From Halorussus salinus (GTDB lineage: Archaea > Halobacteriota > Halobacteria > Halobacteriales > Haladaptataceae): 64,000 bases of DNA. Positions within the stretch are counted from its first letter, which is position 1. Every line of letters starts with the position of its first letter. The notes beneath the pieces were generated by a model, which was not told where the DNA came from, ran no database searches, and worked only from the letters and a program-made list of their open reading frames with translations. This document shows positions 9,629 to 19,173 of the stretch, one piece after another. The DNA is taken from positions 141,189 through 205,188 of the forward strand of contig NZ_SBIS02000013.1 in the NCBI RefSeq assembly GCF_004765815.2. Direction: 5' to 3'. Position numbers and translations under genes: made by a program.

Positions 9629-10379
9629 TGGGTACCACGCGTCCATCCTGCAGGTCGATTCGCCGATCAGCAATCGCGAGCGTCGGGTCGTCATGCGATG
9701 CGACAACGACCGCGCGGTCGTCCGCAAGATCCTCGAACACCTCGAGAATCGCGCCCGCAGTCGTGGTGTCAAGCTCGCCGGTTGGTTCGTCTGCGATGAT
9801 GAGATCAGGATCTGTCGCGAGCGCGCGTGCGATAGCAACCCGCTGTTGTTCTCCACCACTCAATTCACCGGGCTTATGCGACGCTCGATCACCAAGGCCG
9901 ACCTTCTCTAGGAGGTCAGTCGCACGGTCGTGGCGCGCCTGTTTACCGAGGCCCTGCTCAACCAGTGGAAGGGCGACATTCGATTTTGCAGAGAGCGCGG
10001 GAAGCAGATGGAAGCGTTGGAAGACAATGCCAATTGTTGAGAGTCGGAGTCGTGTTCGCGCTCGACCAGACAGACTACCTGTATCTTGTCCATCGACGGT
10101 GACTGTCCCATCAGTTGGGGTGTCGAGTGCAGCAAGCAGGTGGAGGAGTGTCGATTTTCCGCTACCGCTCGGTCCTGCGAGCCCAATGATTTCACCACGA
10201 TGGACGGAGAGACTTACGTCTTCAAGGGCGGTCACAGTGGGCCGTTCGCTTGATGATGAACCGAAGAATCGGCGTGAGCCACCGCGTGTGTATGTTCGGG
10301 TGACGTTCTCACATTCTGCAATTACAGGGCCAGCGGTGTGAGTGTCCGATGTGGAGTTGGGGGCGTTTTGGTGTTGCAT
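9618..10379 (-). CDS. ABC transporter ATP-binding protein (LolD/MacB type)
   Basis: 253 residues from the start at 10379; the frame is open upstream, but that extension is Arg/Thr-rich and not ABC-like. Walker A GPSGSGKST (about residues 69-77), signature LSGGEQQ (173-179) and Walker B LIIADEP (about 193-199) are intact. The IGIVFQRFHLLPALSA Q-loop and closeness to two FtsX permeases place it in the LolD/MacB group. An insertion of about 15 residues (RGGSRRFFGSSSSERP) after the first strand is unusual but tolerable. It energises the adjacent exporter. Confidence 0.92.
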   Translation of the reverse strand: MQHQNAPNSTSDTHTAGPVIAECENVTRTYTRGGSRRFFGSSSSERPTVTALEDVSLSVHRGEIIGLAGPSGSGKSTLLHLLAALDTPTDGTVTVDGQDTGSLSGRARTRLRLSTIGIVFQRFHLLPALSAKSNVALPLVEQGLGKQARHDRATDLLEKVGLGDRASHKPGELSGGEQQRVAIARALATDPDLIIADEPTGELDTTTAGAILEVFEDLADDRAVVVASHDDPTLAIADRRIDLQDGRVVPNGD

Positions 10380-10794
10380 AGCTTGCTTAACGAATTGAGT
10401 GGGGGCTAGCGAAACCCTACAGTTCGGTTGTTCTGACCGTTTCGAGGAACCACAGTTAAATGTTACCGTACTGCTGGTTCGAGCATTGAGACGTCCTCGA
10501 TGTATCGGTTCTCGTTTCGTACTCGGTCTACCAACCACGGATTAACGGCGCCAACAGAGATGAATTCAATGCAGTCCGGTATACCAACCCAGCACTCATC
10601 CAATCAAACCGGCTCAATTTGACGCTAACAGGGGTGAGCCGGGGCTTAGCATATCTCAGGGCCCATACAACAAAACCCGGGTACGGCATGATATGATGCA
10701 TGCTTTCAGTGGGCCGTCTTCAACCACTCCTCGAAATAGCGAGCTGAAAACCACTGAATCGCCCCAAAGAATCCCCCGACATTCCAATTTACCA
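10380..10794. other. Intergenic region between divergent genes
   Basis: This holds the upstream regions of the ABC operon (minus) and the small membrane protein (plus). I see no gene, RNA or clear operator in it. Confidence 0.4.
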
Positions 10795-11052
10795 ATGGTC
10801 TCGAAATCGACGCTCAAGGAGGTTATCGAAATCCTCGGTATTTTCTCGATGTTCGCGCTTAGTGTCTTTGTCTACCTTGTGTGGTGGCTTGCCTTCTATC
10901 AAGGCGGCCAAGTTTCACTGCAAATTAACGTCTTTGAGGAGATGTGGTTTGAATACGTTCTCTGGCTCATCGTCACCCCTCTCATCACCCTCTCGATGTA
11001 CTATTACCTGAAAGAGGACGGACAATCCCAACCAACTCCTGACCAAGAGTAG
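10795..11052 (+). CDS. Small two-TM membrane protein
   Basis: About 85 residues if started at the Met at 10795 (MVSKSTLKEV); the frame is open upstream to 10693, but that part is polar and unlike the rest. Two hydrophobic segments (about residues 12-34 and 50-70) are linked by a short loop with an acidic NVFEEMW. No family recognised. It converges on the large surface protein gene at 11133. Confidence 0.55.
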   Translation: MVSKSTLKEVIEILGIFSMFALSVFVYLVWWLAFYQGGQVSLQINVFEEMWFEYVLWLIVTPLITLSMYYYLKEDGQSQPTPDQE

Positions 11053-11132
11053 CGCGAGAAGAGACTACCAGCTGACCACCGGAACTCCGAAAGAAGAACG
11101 CCGAGTCGAAGGGGGATTGCTGACTTTCGAGC

Positions 11133-13745
11133 TTAGCTACTGAGGTACATCTGGACCTCGTCGCGGAAGTAGTAGAGTCCACCACCGATGAGGCCGAGGA
11201 TGAGGAGGACGGCAATCGAGATGCCGAGAGCACCAATGCCACCGTCGTCATCGTCCTCTTCTTCATCCGGTCCAGCCGAGGTCGTCGTCTCATCGGAATC
11301 CGATCCGTCGGAATCCGAACCAGCATCGCCTTCCTCGACGACCGTGAGCGTGCCAGCGGAGGCATCGTCAACCGAAACCTCGAACTTGCCCGTCTCACTG
11401 GCTTCGTAGTTGAAGGTCACCGTCTTCGTTTCGCCGCCCTTGACAGTCACGTCTTTCGTCGCAACAACGTCACCATCGACAGTGAGTTCGGCGGTGTAGG
11501 TGCCTTCGCCATTGCCGTCGTTTGTGAGTTCGGCAGTCACGTCCACCGTCTCACCGACGGTGACTGTCGAGCGACCGAGTTCAGCACTCGAGACGCTAAT
11601 CGAGGGTTGCTTCTCGCCGATTGCGAACACCGAGAAGCCAGGTGTCACGGCCTCGAACTTGTACTGGCCGTTTTCTTGCCCGACGAACGTGGTTTCAAGC
11701 TCCTGCCACGAGCCGTCGTGGTAGCGGTACAGCACGACGTTGTTCGGCGTGCTGTACTCGCTCAATTGACTCGACGACAGGCCGAAGCGGAACGTCGCTT
11801 CTTCGATGTCAGCATTCGAGATGAGTTCCTTCTCAACTTGCAAATAGCCCTTCACTGTGACACCGGACGGATCCGACGGCACCGAAGAAGGCCTACTGGA
11901 GAAGGAATTGATGGCGAACTTGAAGTGCGCGTTTCCGTTCTTCAGCTTCACATTTAGACTCTCGAAGCTGACGCCGCTCACCTGCGTCGCCTGCTTGCTG
12001 GGGATGCTAATCTGAACATTGTCGCCTGCCTGACCGCCTCGGATGTCAGCAACGGCACTACCGTCGGATTGTTGAACTGTCTCAACGGACTGCGGCGGTT
12101 CAAGTCCTCCAGCGCCACCGCCGCCACCGGGGCTACCTGGATTACTGCCACCACCGCCGTCTTTAGCTTTCACAGTAAGGGTGTCGGTTGCGATTTTACC
12201 GTTGACTCGGATTTCATACGTACCCTTCTTCGGGATTGCACCAGTCAGGTCAACAGTCTTCGTTTCATCGGCATCGAGGTCGACCTTCTCGTCAGTGATT
12301 CGGTTCCAGTCGGTCGAGCCTTCCTTTCGGTACTCTAGCCACACATCTTCGTTAGTGAGCTTCTCGTTTCCGGTATTATGGATTTCGGCGCTGACGGTGA
12401 AGGATTTTCCAGCCTTGGGTTTCTTCGACGGCAACTGGATATTGGAGACACCAATGTACGATTTTTCTAGGTCGAACGTATCCGTCTTGGTCCGGATGTC
12501 ACCGTCTTCGTTGACTGCGACGTGAACCCAGCGGTAGGTGTCCGACGACCAGTTCGTCAGCGTCTGAACATTAATCGTGCTGTCTTTTCCAGTGACCGCG
12601 GTCACCGATCCGTCGAGAGTCGGATCGCCCGCTCCCGAGTCATGAATCGCCTCGGTCTCCGGAATTGTTCGGTCCGTATTCTCCTTTACGAAATCCATGA
12701 GTGAGGTAACCCCATATGAGCCCACGTTTCGCCGGGACACGTCCTTGTCAAAGAACGTAGTGCCGTCTTCAACATGGGCGACGCCGTTGACCTCACTAAT
12801 AGAGTGTTTGAGCGTCGTGCTTTCAGAGAGTTCGGAAATGGTCGACGGGCTCCCCTCAACGCGTAGTTTAAACATCTGGTCCTCAAAGCCAGTCTCCTCG
12901 TCGTAGACAAGGACAGCCTGCTGAACGTTGTCCCCATCCATTGAGGATATGTCGTTCATCTTGAACGTTAGAGTGTCACCGCGTGCAGGACTAGACGTTG
13001 AGAGTGACGCACTCGACGGCTGGTTGTGGACCATAGCACGCTCGACACCCACAATTGTCGGTTCACCGGTCACAGTAAGGTTCTTATCGTCGATTTTCAG
13101 CCCTGAGTTGGCTGGTTCCCCATTTGCGACAAAGAACACGTATTCACCGGACTTCGGCGGCGTGAACGTATAGGTGCCGAGACTATCGGTGTTAATTTCC
13201 AGGAGGCTTTTCTCGTAGAACGTGACATTTCTGTTCAGTTTTTCCTCCGTCGCACGGTCCTGCACATCATCCCGGGAGGTGGTATCGATAACCTCCATAA
13301 CATCCTCATAGGAGTTGATGCTCGGATACGTGGTCGTCGGTGAGGGACTGACTCGTGCAGCAACGATGGTCAGTTTTTCGCCTGCAAGGCTACCAGATTT
13401 CGAGGTATAATCCCCGTTGAACTCAACCGTGATTTCTTCCCCGGCTTTGAAGACACCAATCGTATCTTTATTGAGCGAAACACTGTCCGAACTGAAGTCG
13501 GAGTTGGGCCGTTCAATATACCACGCAGCATTGTCGATCTGCGTATCTGCGTTTGACGTATCAGTTCGGAGTGGGAGAATTGATTGCTCCCAAACGGATA
13601 CATTTCCGGCAGTCATTGTTTCGTCGTCGGGCACCGTCCAATTGGATGTAGCACCGACCGGCACTGTAAGCGGTGCAAGGACGAGCATCACAACCATTGA
13701 TAAGGTTATGAATTGACTCAATCCTTTGATTGGTTTATTGAACAT
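11133..13745 (-). CDS. PGF-pre-PGF domain surface protein with CARDB modules and C-terminal TM anchor
   Basis: 870 residues. A signal peptide (about 1-33) is followed by an N-terminal surface domain and a CARDB-like module (about 455-540). A Gly-rich linker comes next, then a region matching the PGF-pre-PGF type (EEATFRFGLSSSQL, YRYHDGSWQELET, TPGFSVFAIGE), and a second CARDB-like module. An acidic Asp/Glu/Ser linker leads to a transmembrane helix (about 842-862) and a short cytoplasmic tail. This is a cell-envelope protein. It ends in a normal TM anchor rather than a PGF-CTERM. It is transcribed divergently from the PGF-CTERM gene at 13925. Binding partner unknown. Confidence 0.82.
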   Translation of the reverse strand: MFNKPIKGLSQFITLSMVVMLVLAPLTVPVGATSNWTVPDDETMTAGNVSVWEQSILPLRTDTSNADTQIDNAAWYIERPNSDFSSDSVSLNKDTIGVFKAGEEITVEFNGDYTSKSGSLAGEKLTIVAARVSPSPTTTYPSINSYEDVMEVIDTTSRDDVQDRATEEKLNRNVTFYEKSLLEINTDSLGTYTFTPPKSGEYVFFVANGEPANSGLKIDDKNLTVTGEPTIVGVERAMVHNQPSSASLSTSSPARGDTLTFKMNDISSMDGDNVQQAVLVYDEETGFEDQMFKLRVEGSPSTISELSESTTLKHSISEVNGVAHVEDGTTFFDKDVSRRNVGSYGVTSLMDFVKENTDRTIPETEAIHDSGAGDPTLDGSVTAVTGKDSTINVQTLTNWSSDTYRWVHVAVNEDGDIRTKTDTFDLEKSYIGVSNIQLPSKKPKAGKSFTVSAEIHNTGNEKLTNEDVWLEYRKEGSTDWNRITDEKVDLDADETKTVDLTGAIPKKGTYEIRVNGKIATDTLTVKAKDGGGGSNPGSPGGGGGAGGLEPPQSVETVQQSDGSAVADIRGGQAGDNVQISIPSKQATQVSGVSFESLNVKLKNGNAHFKFAINSFSSRPSSVPSDPSGVTVKGYLQVEKELISNADIEEATFRFGLSSSQLSEYSTPNNVVLYRYHDGSWQELETTFVGQENGQYKFEAVTPGFSVFAIGEKQPSISVSSAELGRSTVTVGETVDVTAELTNDGNGEGTYTAELTVDGDVVATKDVTVKGGETKTVTFNYEASETGKFEVSVDDASAGTLTVVEEGDAGSDSDGSDSDETTTSAGPDEEEDDDDGGIGALGISIAVLLILGLIGGGLYYFRDEVQMYLSS

Positions 13746-13884
13746 CTATAGTCTTAGTGGATGTCTCAAAACGAACAACAATAAGGTTTTCTCTGTTAGA
13801 AAACACCACAAAACATCAAACGTTCTTTTCCAGAATTTCCATCACTATTCTTCTTTGCTCTCCAAGAGGCTCATCGCGATAGAA

Positions 13885-13893
13885 AAATATTTA
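13885..13893 (+). promoter_or_regulatory. TATA box for the PGF-CTERM gene
   Basis: An AAATATTTAT element sits about 32 bp before the ATG at 13925, which suits a leaderless or near-leaderless transcript. Confidence 0.45.
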
Positions 13894-13924
13894 TTTGCGG
13901 TTCCTCAGAACGGATTAACACGCT

Positions 13925-14992
13925 ATGAAACGTCATCTCATTTTTGGAATGCTGATATTAGGACTCTGTCTTAGTAGTGGAAACCCCGCCGCACTCACCG
14001 ACTCATATACGATTTCTGCATCTAGCAGTGTGGACACACCAACGAGGCAGGTGACCGTTGATGGTACCCAACACACAGTGTCAAACATCGCAAAAACAGC
14101 CCCCGGGAGAACACTATCCGTCTCGGTCTCTGCCCCAGATGAAACAGACTACACCATTCAACTCCGGAATCGGAAACGCCAGGTCACCACTGATAGAGAT
14201 GGGACGGGAGACAGTCAAGTCACCTTCGACTTCACCGGATACAAACCGGGGTCATACATGCTGCTCCTGTACAAGAATGGTGAGTACAAAGACATACTTC
14301 CGGTCGTCGTAAGTGGCTATGACATCAGTGTCGATGCTCCAAGCACAACCACACCAGAGTCTATAGTCACAGTCGACGTTTCAGCGACAAAGAGTGCAGA
14401 CGTAGAATCCCCAAACGCAGTCTATGTCGTCTTCACAACTGGTGAGAAAACAAAAAGAGTCCAAGCAGAAAAAAGAAGCTCAACGTCATATCAGGCATCA
14501 ATCTCGCTCGAAAATATTCCAACAGGCGACCACCGACTATATGCCTACGTGCAAGGGAGCAACACGGCATTCAAGGAAGGCAAGAAAGAAATCCTCGGGA
14601 TTAGTCACAGTAGTAGCCTGACTGTCCGCAAACAAGGGACAACGACGTCGACCACTAGTGACTCAAACAGTAATACCGGACAAACTGGATCCAGCTCTAA
14701 GTCTACAGATACGACCACAACCACACGGCCGACAACCACGCAGACAATAGAAAACCTGACCACCACAACGTCTCAGCAGTCACCGACTTCGACCCAAACA
14801 ACGACCTCCACGACCACCACTCAGACATCGACACCAACGAAGAAAACAACTAGTTCCTCACTCATCACGCCAAATAAAACGACGACAAATACGTCCACAA
14901 CGACGAATTCTCAAGAAGGAATTCCAGGGTTCGAGATTAGCACGGCAATAATGGCACTGGTGGCGATTGGAATACTTCTTTCCCGCCGATAA
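13925..14992 (+). CDS. Secreted PGF-CTERM surface protein
   Basis: 355 residues with a signal peptide (about 1-25), a beta-rich ectodomain, a Thr/Ser-rich stalk (about 235-325) suited to O-glycosylation, and a C-terminal IPGFEIST motif followed by a hydrophobic helix ending in RR. IPGF plus helix plus Arg is the PGF-CTERM signal recognised by archaeosortase ArtA, which replaces the C-terminus with a lipid anchor. The layout matches the protein at 59254. Substrate or ligand unknown. Confidence 0.85.
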   Translation: MKRHLIFGMLILGLCLSSGNPAALTDSYTISASSSVDTPTRQVTVDGTQHTVSNIAKTAPGRTLSVSVSAPDETDYTIQLRNRKRQVTTDRDGTGDSQVTFDFTGYKPGSYMLLLYKNGEYKDILPVVVSGYDISVDAPSTTTPESIVTVDVSATKSADVESPNAVYVVFTTGEKTKRVQAEKRSSTSYQASISLENIPTGDHRLYAYVQGSNTAFKEGKKEILGISHSSSLTVRKQGTTTSTTSDSNSNTGQTGSSSKSTDTTTTTRPTTTQTIENLTTTTSQQSPTSTQTTTSTTTTQTSTPTKKTTSSSLITPNKTTTNTSTTTNSQEGIPGFEISTAIMALVAIGILLSRR

Positions 14993-15156
14993 GAATTATC
15001 TTTCCTTTATCTGGAACAAATTCTTGTCTGCAGTCTTGACAGACGCAAATCATCTCTTGAGCCATATTTTAGATTTACAGACCTACTACTTGTTGATTAT
15101 AGCGAGGTGAATCAATCGTGAAAGTATGAACTCTTGGGCGTAAGTTCACGACAAGT

Positions 15157-15438
15157 TTATGATTCGATATTGTCTATTTCTTCAACGGTGATTTTGCCGT
15201 CTGCGTACACGGTGACGTGGCAGTCTGCGAGTTCGAATTTAATTAATCCTGAGTCTTGCCGTGAGAAGAGTGTGAGGAGTGCGTCTGGGTCGACTGCCTC
15301 GTTCAGTGGTCCAATTTCTCGCGGAGTTTGGCCAGTTACTGTTGTGAGGGCTGTGACCACCTCCGGGATGAGGTCGTTAGCTCTCTCCACATTTCTTTGA
15401 TATATTATGTCCTCCTCGCTTGGGTCGGTTATAGCCAT
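15157..15438 (-). CDS. HalOD1 output domain protein
   Basis: 93 residues. The pattern PREIGPLNEAVDPDALLTLF followed by a short beta-rich tail with VTVYADGKITVEE is characteristic of HalOD1 (halobacterial output domain 1), a small domain common in haloarchaeal signalling proteins. Here it stands alone. It lies near a putative DNA-binding protein on the same strand (15665-16747), so a regulatory role is plausible. Exact function is not known. Confidence 0.8.
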   Translation of the reverse strand: MAITDPSEEDIIYQRNVERANDLIPEVVTALTTVTGQTPREIGPLNEAVDPDALLTLFSRQDSGLIKFELADCHVTVYADGKITVEEIDNIES

Positions 15439-15664
15439 CAGTTATCTTCTCCTAGAAATAACCATACAATGATAAATAAAATAGTTTACTATATATCTGA
15501 TTTCTTCAGCCTATATTTTTCTTAGAAGAGAGGCTCCCACCGTTCATCTGAGGAATGTCACAGCGTGCCGTGAACTATCTCGTACAGAGAGTTATCCAGA
15601 AATTGATTACCTTGTCTTACCGCTCTCAAGGCTACTCGCCCCTCGCTCGTTGAGGACGGATAGT

Positions 15665-16747
15665 TCACACTTCATGGATTCGTTCTTTGATTTGAGCAAT
15701 AGTGATGTCTCTTTCATCGGCTTTGGCCATTCGCCCGCTCACAAATTCGAGTAAGTTTAGCTCTTGGAGGAGGCGTCGTGCTGTCGATCGATTAATCCGA
15801 AGTTCTCGTTGGACTTCGAACAATGTGTTCGACTGCTGGATGGCAGTACTGAAGTTCTCAACAGTGACCTGTGAGGGAACGTCAAGTTCGGAAGGGAACT
15901 CGACGTCCTTCGCCGTCGCTGATTCATCGTAATTTGCTTCAGTCGGACTCTCACCCTCGGTTGTGGCCTCTTCTAGGTCAGTTGTTGAATCTGTAGCTGG
16001 CTGGTCGACGTTCACCTCAGCCGGTTTTTCAGCCGAGCTTGACCGTGGATTTCCCCCCTCAGGAGGGCTAGCTTGATCTCGGTCTGCGTTCTGGGAGTCT
16101 CGTTCGCTCGACTTGCGGGTATCGTCCTCAGTGGTGTTTGGTTCGGTCTTTTTTGCGTTCGGCTGGTGGATGCCGTGATTGATCATGTGGTGGCGGACCG
16201 TCTGGGGGGTGACATCAACGCCAAGCGCCTCAGTCATCTCGGGAAACGTCTCATGTTCATTGTAGACTTCCCGAAGCCGCTTTGGGTTCCGATGGGGGTC
16301 GACTTCTTCATTGACTTCGGGTGTGCGTTCTTCTTCTCCTTGAGGGTTGGTGGGTTCGGGGGTGTCCTGATTTCGGTTGGCCGTCAGTGCGGGTTCGACG
16401 GTGACGTTTTGTGGGTAGTCTTCAGCAGTAGCTGTAATGCCACCGTCGGTGACCTGTTCTTTTTTTGTGACCTGGGTTTCCGTCTGTGGATTGATTTCGA
16501 CTGTGAGTGGGATTTCGATTTCATTCTCGTCCGCTTCAATCGTTGTGCCGTCTGGGAGCGTAATTGATAGTGAGCCGGTGATGTCTGTCGTTGAGAGTCC
16601 GCTGAGTTGGAGAGGAAGGGTTGCAGTGAGTGTTTTGCCGTCAATGAGGGTTGAGTTGGATTGTTCGACACCGCCGACCGATAGGGAAGTGTTCTCCATG
16701 GTCTCGATGAGGGTTGCGAGATCTCGGAGTGTTTGAGGAGTGGTCAT
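15665..16747 (-). CDS. Haloarchaeal protein with two putative helix-turn-helix segments
   Basis: 360 residues. The N-terminal ~95 residues are beta-rich. A segment at about 150-195 (RLREVYNEHETFPEMTEALG, then VTPQTVRHHMINHGI) reads as a helix-turn-helix. A long acidic, Ser/Thr/Pro-rich disordered linker (about 200-290) leads to a C-terminal region with INRSTARRLLQELNLL, a second helix-turn-helix-like segment. The arrangement suggests a DNA-binding regulator, but I recognise no named family. It is upstream of the HalOD1 gene on the same strand, about 226 bp away. Confidence 0.6.
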   Translation of the reverse strand: MTTPQTLRDLATLIETMENTSLSVGGVEQSNSTLIDGKTLTATLPLQLSGLSTTDITGSLSITLPDGTTIEADENEIEIPLTVEINPQTETQVTKKEQVTDGGITATAEDYPQNVTVEPALTANRNQDTPEPTNPQGEEERTPEVNEEVDPHRNPKRLREVYNEHETFPEMTEALGVDVTPQTVRHHMINHGIHQPNAKKTEPNTTEDDTRKSSERDSQNADRDQASPPEGGNPRSSSAEKPAEVNVDQPATDSTTDLEEATTEGESPTEANYDESATAKDVEFPSELDVPSQVTVENFSTAIQQSNTLFEVQRELRINRSTARRLLQELNLLEFVSGRMAKADERDITIAQIKERIHEV

Positions 16748-16958
16748 GTTAGTGATCTACGTAGAAACGTTAACTCACGGCCAAAAAACTTATTGTTAAG
16801 GTTCAACTAGCTGTGCTAAGTTATTAAAGAATTGACTGGCTTAGAAATACGTATAGCAACTACATGAAAAATGAAGCTCTCCAGTCTCATTTTCGGTTAA
16901 CACGTAGAATTCGGTGAACGCTTCACCTTGTTTGGGAACGGCAACAGCATATTGACAT

Positions 16959-16978
16959 CCTCCGGCTGAAGGCGGAGG
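16959..16978 (-). repeat. Right-end hairpin of a TnpB element relic
   Basis: CCTCCG/CGGAGG stem around a TGAA loop, followed in plus orientation by GGAATCC and preceded by TTGACAT. This is the form of IS1341-type right ends. It lies just beyond the C-terminal tnpB fragment at 17090-17365. Confidence 0.65.
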
Positions 16979-17089
16979 AATCCCGAGCGGTGGGATATTA
17001 GGGTTTGCAGTCTCCCTGCTCTCGTGTTGAACGACCCGCTCTCGCGGTCGAATAGGAAGACTCCAGGCTGTGCCAACCAGCCGGTACTC

Positions 17090-17365
17090 CTATCTCCCGT
17101 CGGGGGACTCTGAGGTATCTTTCGACGGATCACCGTTCGCGTCTGCGTTCATCGTCGTTTCGCACGGTGCACAGAGGTACAGACCGCGCTCCACACGGTT
17201 GCCATCACGGATCTGTCCGCAATACGAACACGTCTTGCTTGTGTTCTCCTCGTCTACACGGTCAACAAGGAGACCGTGTTTTTCCGCTTTGTATTTAAGT
17301 AGGTTCGTAAACCGGTCGAACTCCCAGCCGTGGAGTCTCTTATTGCGAACCCAGATCTCAGTGGT
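17090..17365 (-). pseudogene. TnpB C-terminal fragment
   Basis: About 91 codons remain open. They encode RLHGWEFDRFTNLLKYKAEK, then a zinc-finger half with KTCSYCG and LCAPCE, and NADANG, which corresponds to the third RuvC Asp region. The N-terminal two thirds are missing and the C-terminus after NADANG is altered. The right-end hairpin at 16959-16978 lies downstream. At 17380-17400 there is another right-end-like motif (CCACAACTTCAGTCGTGAG), so the fragment may be sandwiched between IS ends. Confidence 0.8.
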
Positions 17366-17473
17366 TCAAGTGGAAAGCCCACAACTTCAGTCGTGAGAGG
17401 TTGACAGTATGGACAGCCGGTCGAACCTAAAACTACCCCGTCATTTTATTATTGTGAACAATGTTTACTGATA

Positions 17474-17552
17474 TGCACCGCAAGGTGCAGTACCGAATTT
17501 GTCATTCGGTAATGGTTCAACTCGTCATCACGCCCACACCGGGCGTGATGAC
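17474..17552. ncRNA. Cluster of three perfect hairpins (possible structured RNA)
   Basis: Three perfect stems lie in 79 bp. They are TGCACC-GCAA-GGTGCA (17474-17489), TACCGAAT-loop-ATTCGGTA (17491-17511) and a 12-bp stem with loop ACACC (17524-17552). The first has a GNRA tetraloop. No reading frame explains them. They lie between a tnpB relic and a decayed DUF4350 gene. A non-coding RNA, a complex terminator or an IS end are all possible, and strand is unknown. Confidence 0.4.
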
Positions 17553-17641
17553 TCCTTTGCGAAAACAAGGGTTATCATTGCGCGAGAGCGTCTTACTACT
17601 AATTGATAAAGTACGGTGATCCCGACCTTGACACGTAGAGA

Positions 17642-18573
17642 TTAGTCTTCAGTCAGCCTTAAATCCGAGAAGTCACGGCGCGCCGCCACAATACGTTGAA
17701 TCTGTTCTTCATCCCAATTGGGGGTGTTCAGCGCGGAGATAGTCGCCCAGCTCCTCCTCGCTCACTTTGACTCCGTCTGGCGGTGACTGCGTCCCGTTCA
17801 ACCGCTGTTTAAGCGCCGTTAGTGCGTTAGTCTGGAGAACGCCAAGAATGGGCAGTGTGCCTAGTAGCCCGCCGACGAACTGCAAGGGATGACGTACTCG
17901 TGTGGGATAAAGAGCGCACGCACGAATGCACGATTATCCGACTGATCAAGCATCGTATCAATTAGGAGGCCTGGATCACCGACGACAATGACGTTCCTGT
18001 CCCCAAGTTCCTCGCTTGTCACAACTGAATACGAGCCAACCGTTTCATTCGAATCAAGTTCCGCATTCTGATTCGTATCGAGATATGCAAACTTGGAGCT
18101 GCTAACTAGGACTGAGACATTATTGGGGTTGACGGCAGTCCCGTGATTCAGAGTCACCGAAGAAACATTCACGAAGAATGATTGGTTTGTGACATCGTTG
18201 GCGACCGGCATCGCAGGGGAGCGATAGTTGATCTGTTCATCTCGCAGTGGCTGGCCGTCCAAGCGCGCTTCTGTGTCGAGACCAGCGAGGAGACAGTTTG
18301 TCTGGTCGGCATAATCACCAGCGATGATGAGTGTCCCTCCATTTTGAATGAAAGAGTCGATCCGCTGGCGTTCCTTAGGCGTATATGGTTGGTCCGGTGA
18401 GAGAACACCCCAATCGTTTCCGTTGGTAGTGTCTGACCGTAAGCGGTCGTCTCCCGTGCAATGGTCGTTGTTGCGCCAGTGGACGTACTTGCCGCAACAA
18501 AGAAGGTCACAACTGTGAGTACGGTGAATCCGATGAGAAGCCGTTTCGGCGAGAGGAATGACTCAGCCTGCAT
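17642..18573 (-). pseudogene. DUF4350 family membrane protein, frameshifted
   Basis: The gene reads as a DUF4350 protein only if three frame changes are allowed. These fall near 18405 (between ETIGV and LSPDQPYTPKE), near 17863 (between SSSAG and LLGTLPILG) and near 17716 in a C5 run (between AEHP and NWDEEQIQRIV). Recovered features are an N-terminal signal/TM segment, NGGTLIIAGDYAD, RLDGQPLRDEQINYRSPA, SSKFAYLDTNQNA, VVVGDPGLLI, a TM helix and the typical C-terminal HPNWDEEQ tail. It starts immediately after the stop of the gene at 18574. Three separate single-base changes argue for real decay rather than one sequencing error. Confidence 0.8.
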
Positions 18574-18870
18574 CTATATCACCCCTGGTGGAAGGATTGT
18601 AAGAATTCGACGGACGACGATGAGCCCAAAGACAAGCAGCCCAAAGCCAATAATCCACTTGAGACGTCGACGCCACTGTGGGGTAACCGAAAACGGAGCA
18701 GTCAACTCCACAGTAATCAGAAACCCAATCAATGAGAGGACGAAAACGAGTTCAAGGGTAACCGAGCTAAGGAGAGTAAGGACGAAGACCGCGAGGAGCA
18801 TCCACGCGGTGAATCCGTAAACGAATCGGAATCGCCGCTGTGTAGCATATAGGCTACGCAACCGAGCCAT
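18574..18870 (-). CDS. Small integral membrane protein in DUF4350 operon
   Basis: 98 residues with about three hydrophobic segments (18-38, 40-60, 70-90) and an Arg-rich N-terminus and loop (TPQWRRRLKW). Its stop (TAG) abuts the ATG of the DUF4350 pseudogene. In haloarchaea, DUF4350 genes sit in operons with MoxR, DUF58 and small membrane proteins, but none of the others is present here. The gene itself appears intact. Confidence 0.65.
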   Translation of the reverse strand: MARLRSLYATQRRFRFVYGFTAWMLLAVFVLTLLSSVTLELVFVLSLIGFLITVELTAPFSVTPQWRRRLKWIIGFGLLVFGLIVVRRILTILPPGVI

Positions 18871-19173
18871 TCATTACAAACATGTCGATCCCCGGTTTGA
18901 CATATAGACCATTATTATTTTATTATATAGTTATTTAATTTTTAATGATATAGATGGAGGCGGTATGGTTGATATCTTTTCATCATTTAAAACTAGTGAT
19001 TGCCCTATTAGCCTACCAAGAGTTGCGTTATGAGAGACAGGAATTCGACACACTCAGTCGCAAGCAGACAATGTCGAAAACATACTAACCCCAGTTGTAC
19101 GTAGCAAAGCAGCCGAAATAAGAGTCTACTACAGAATCGCTAAGCACAGAGATTCGATAGAGCGGTTAGGGTT
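18871..19173. other. AT-rich intergenic region
   Basis: This stretch separates the membrane protein gene from the pilin pair. The part at 18905-18955 is very AT-rich and probably holds the promoter of the minus-strand gene at 18870. No coding sequence is evident. Confidence 0.4.
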
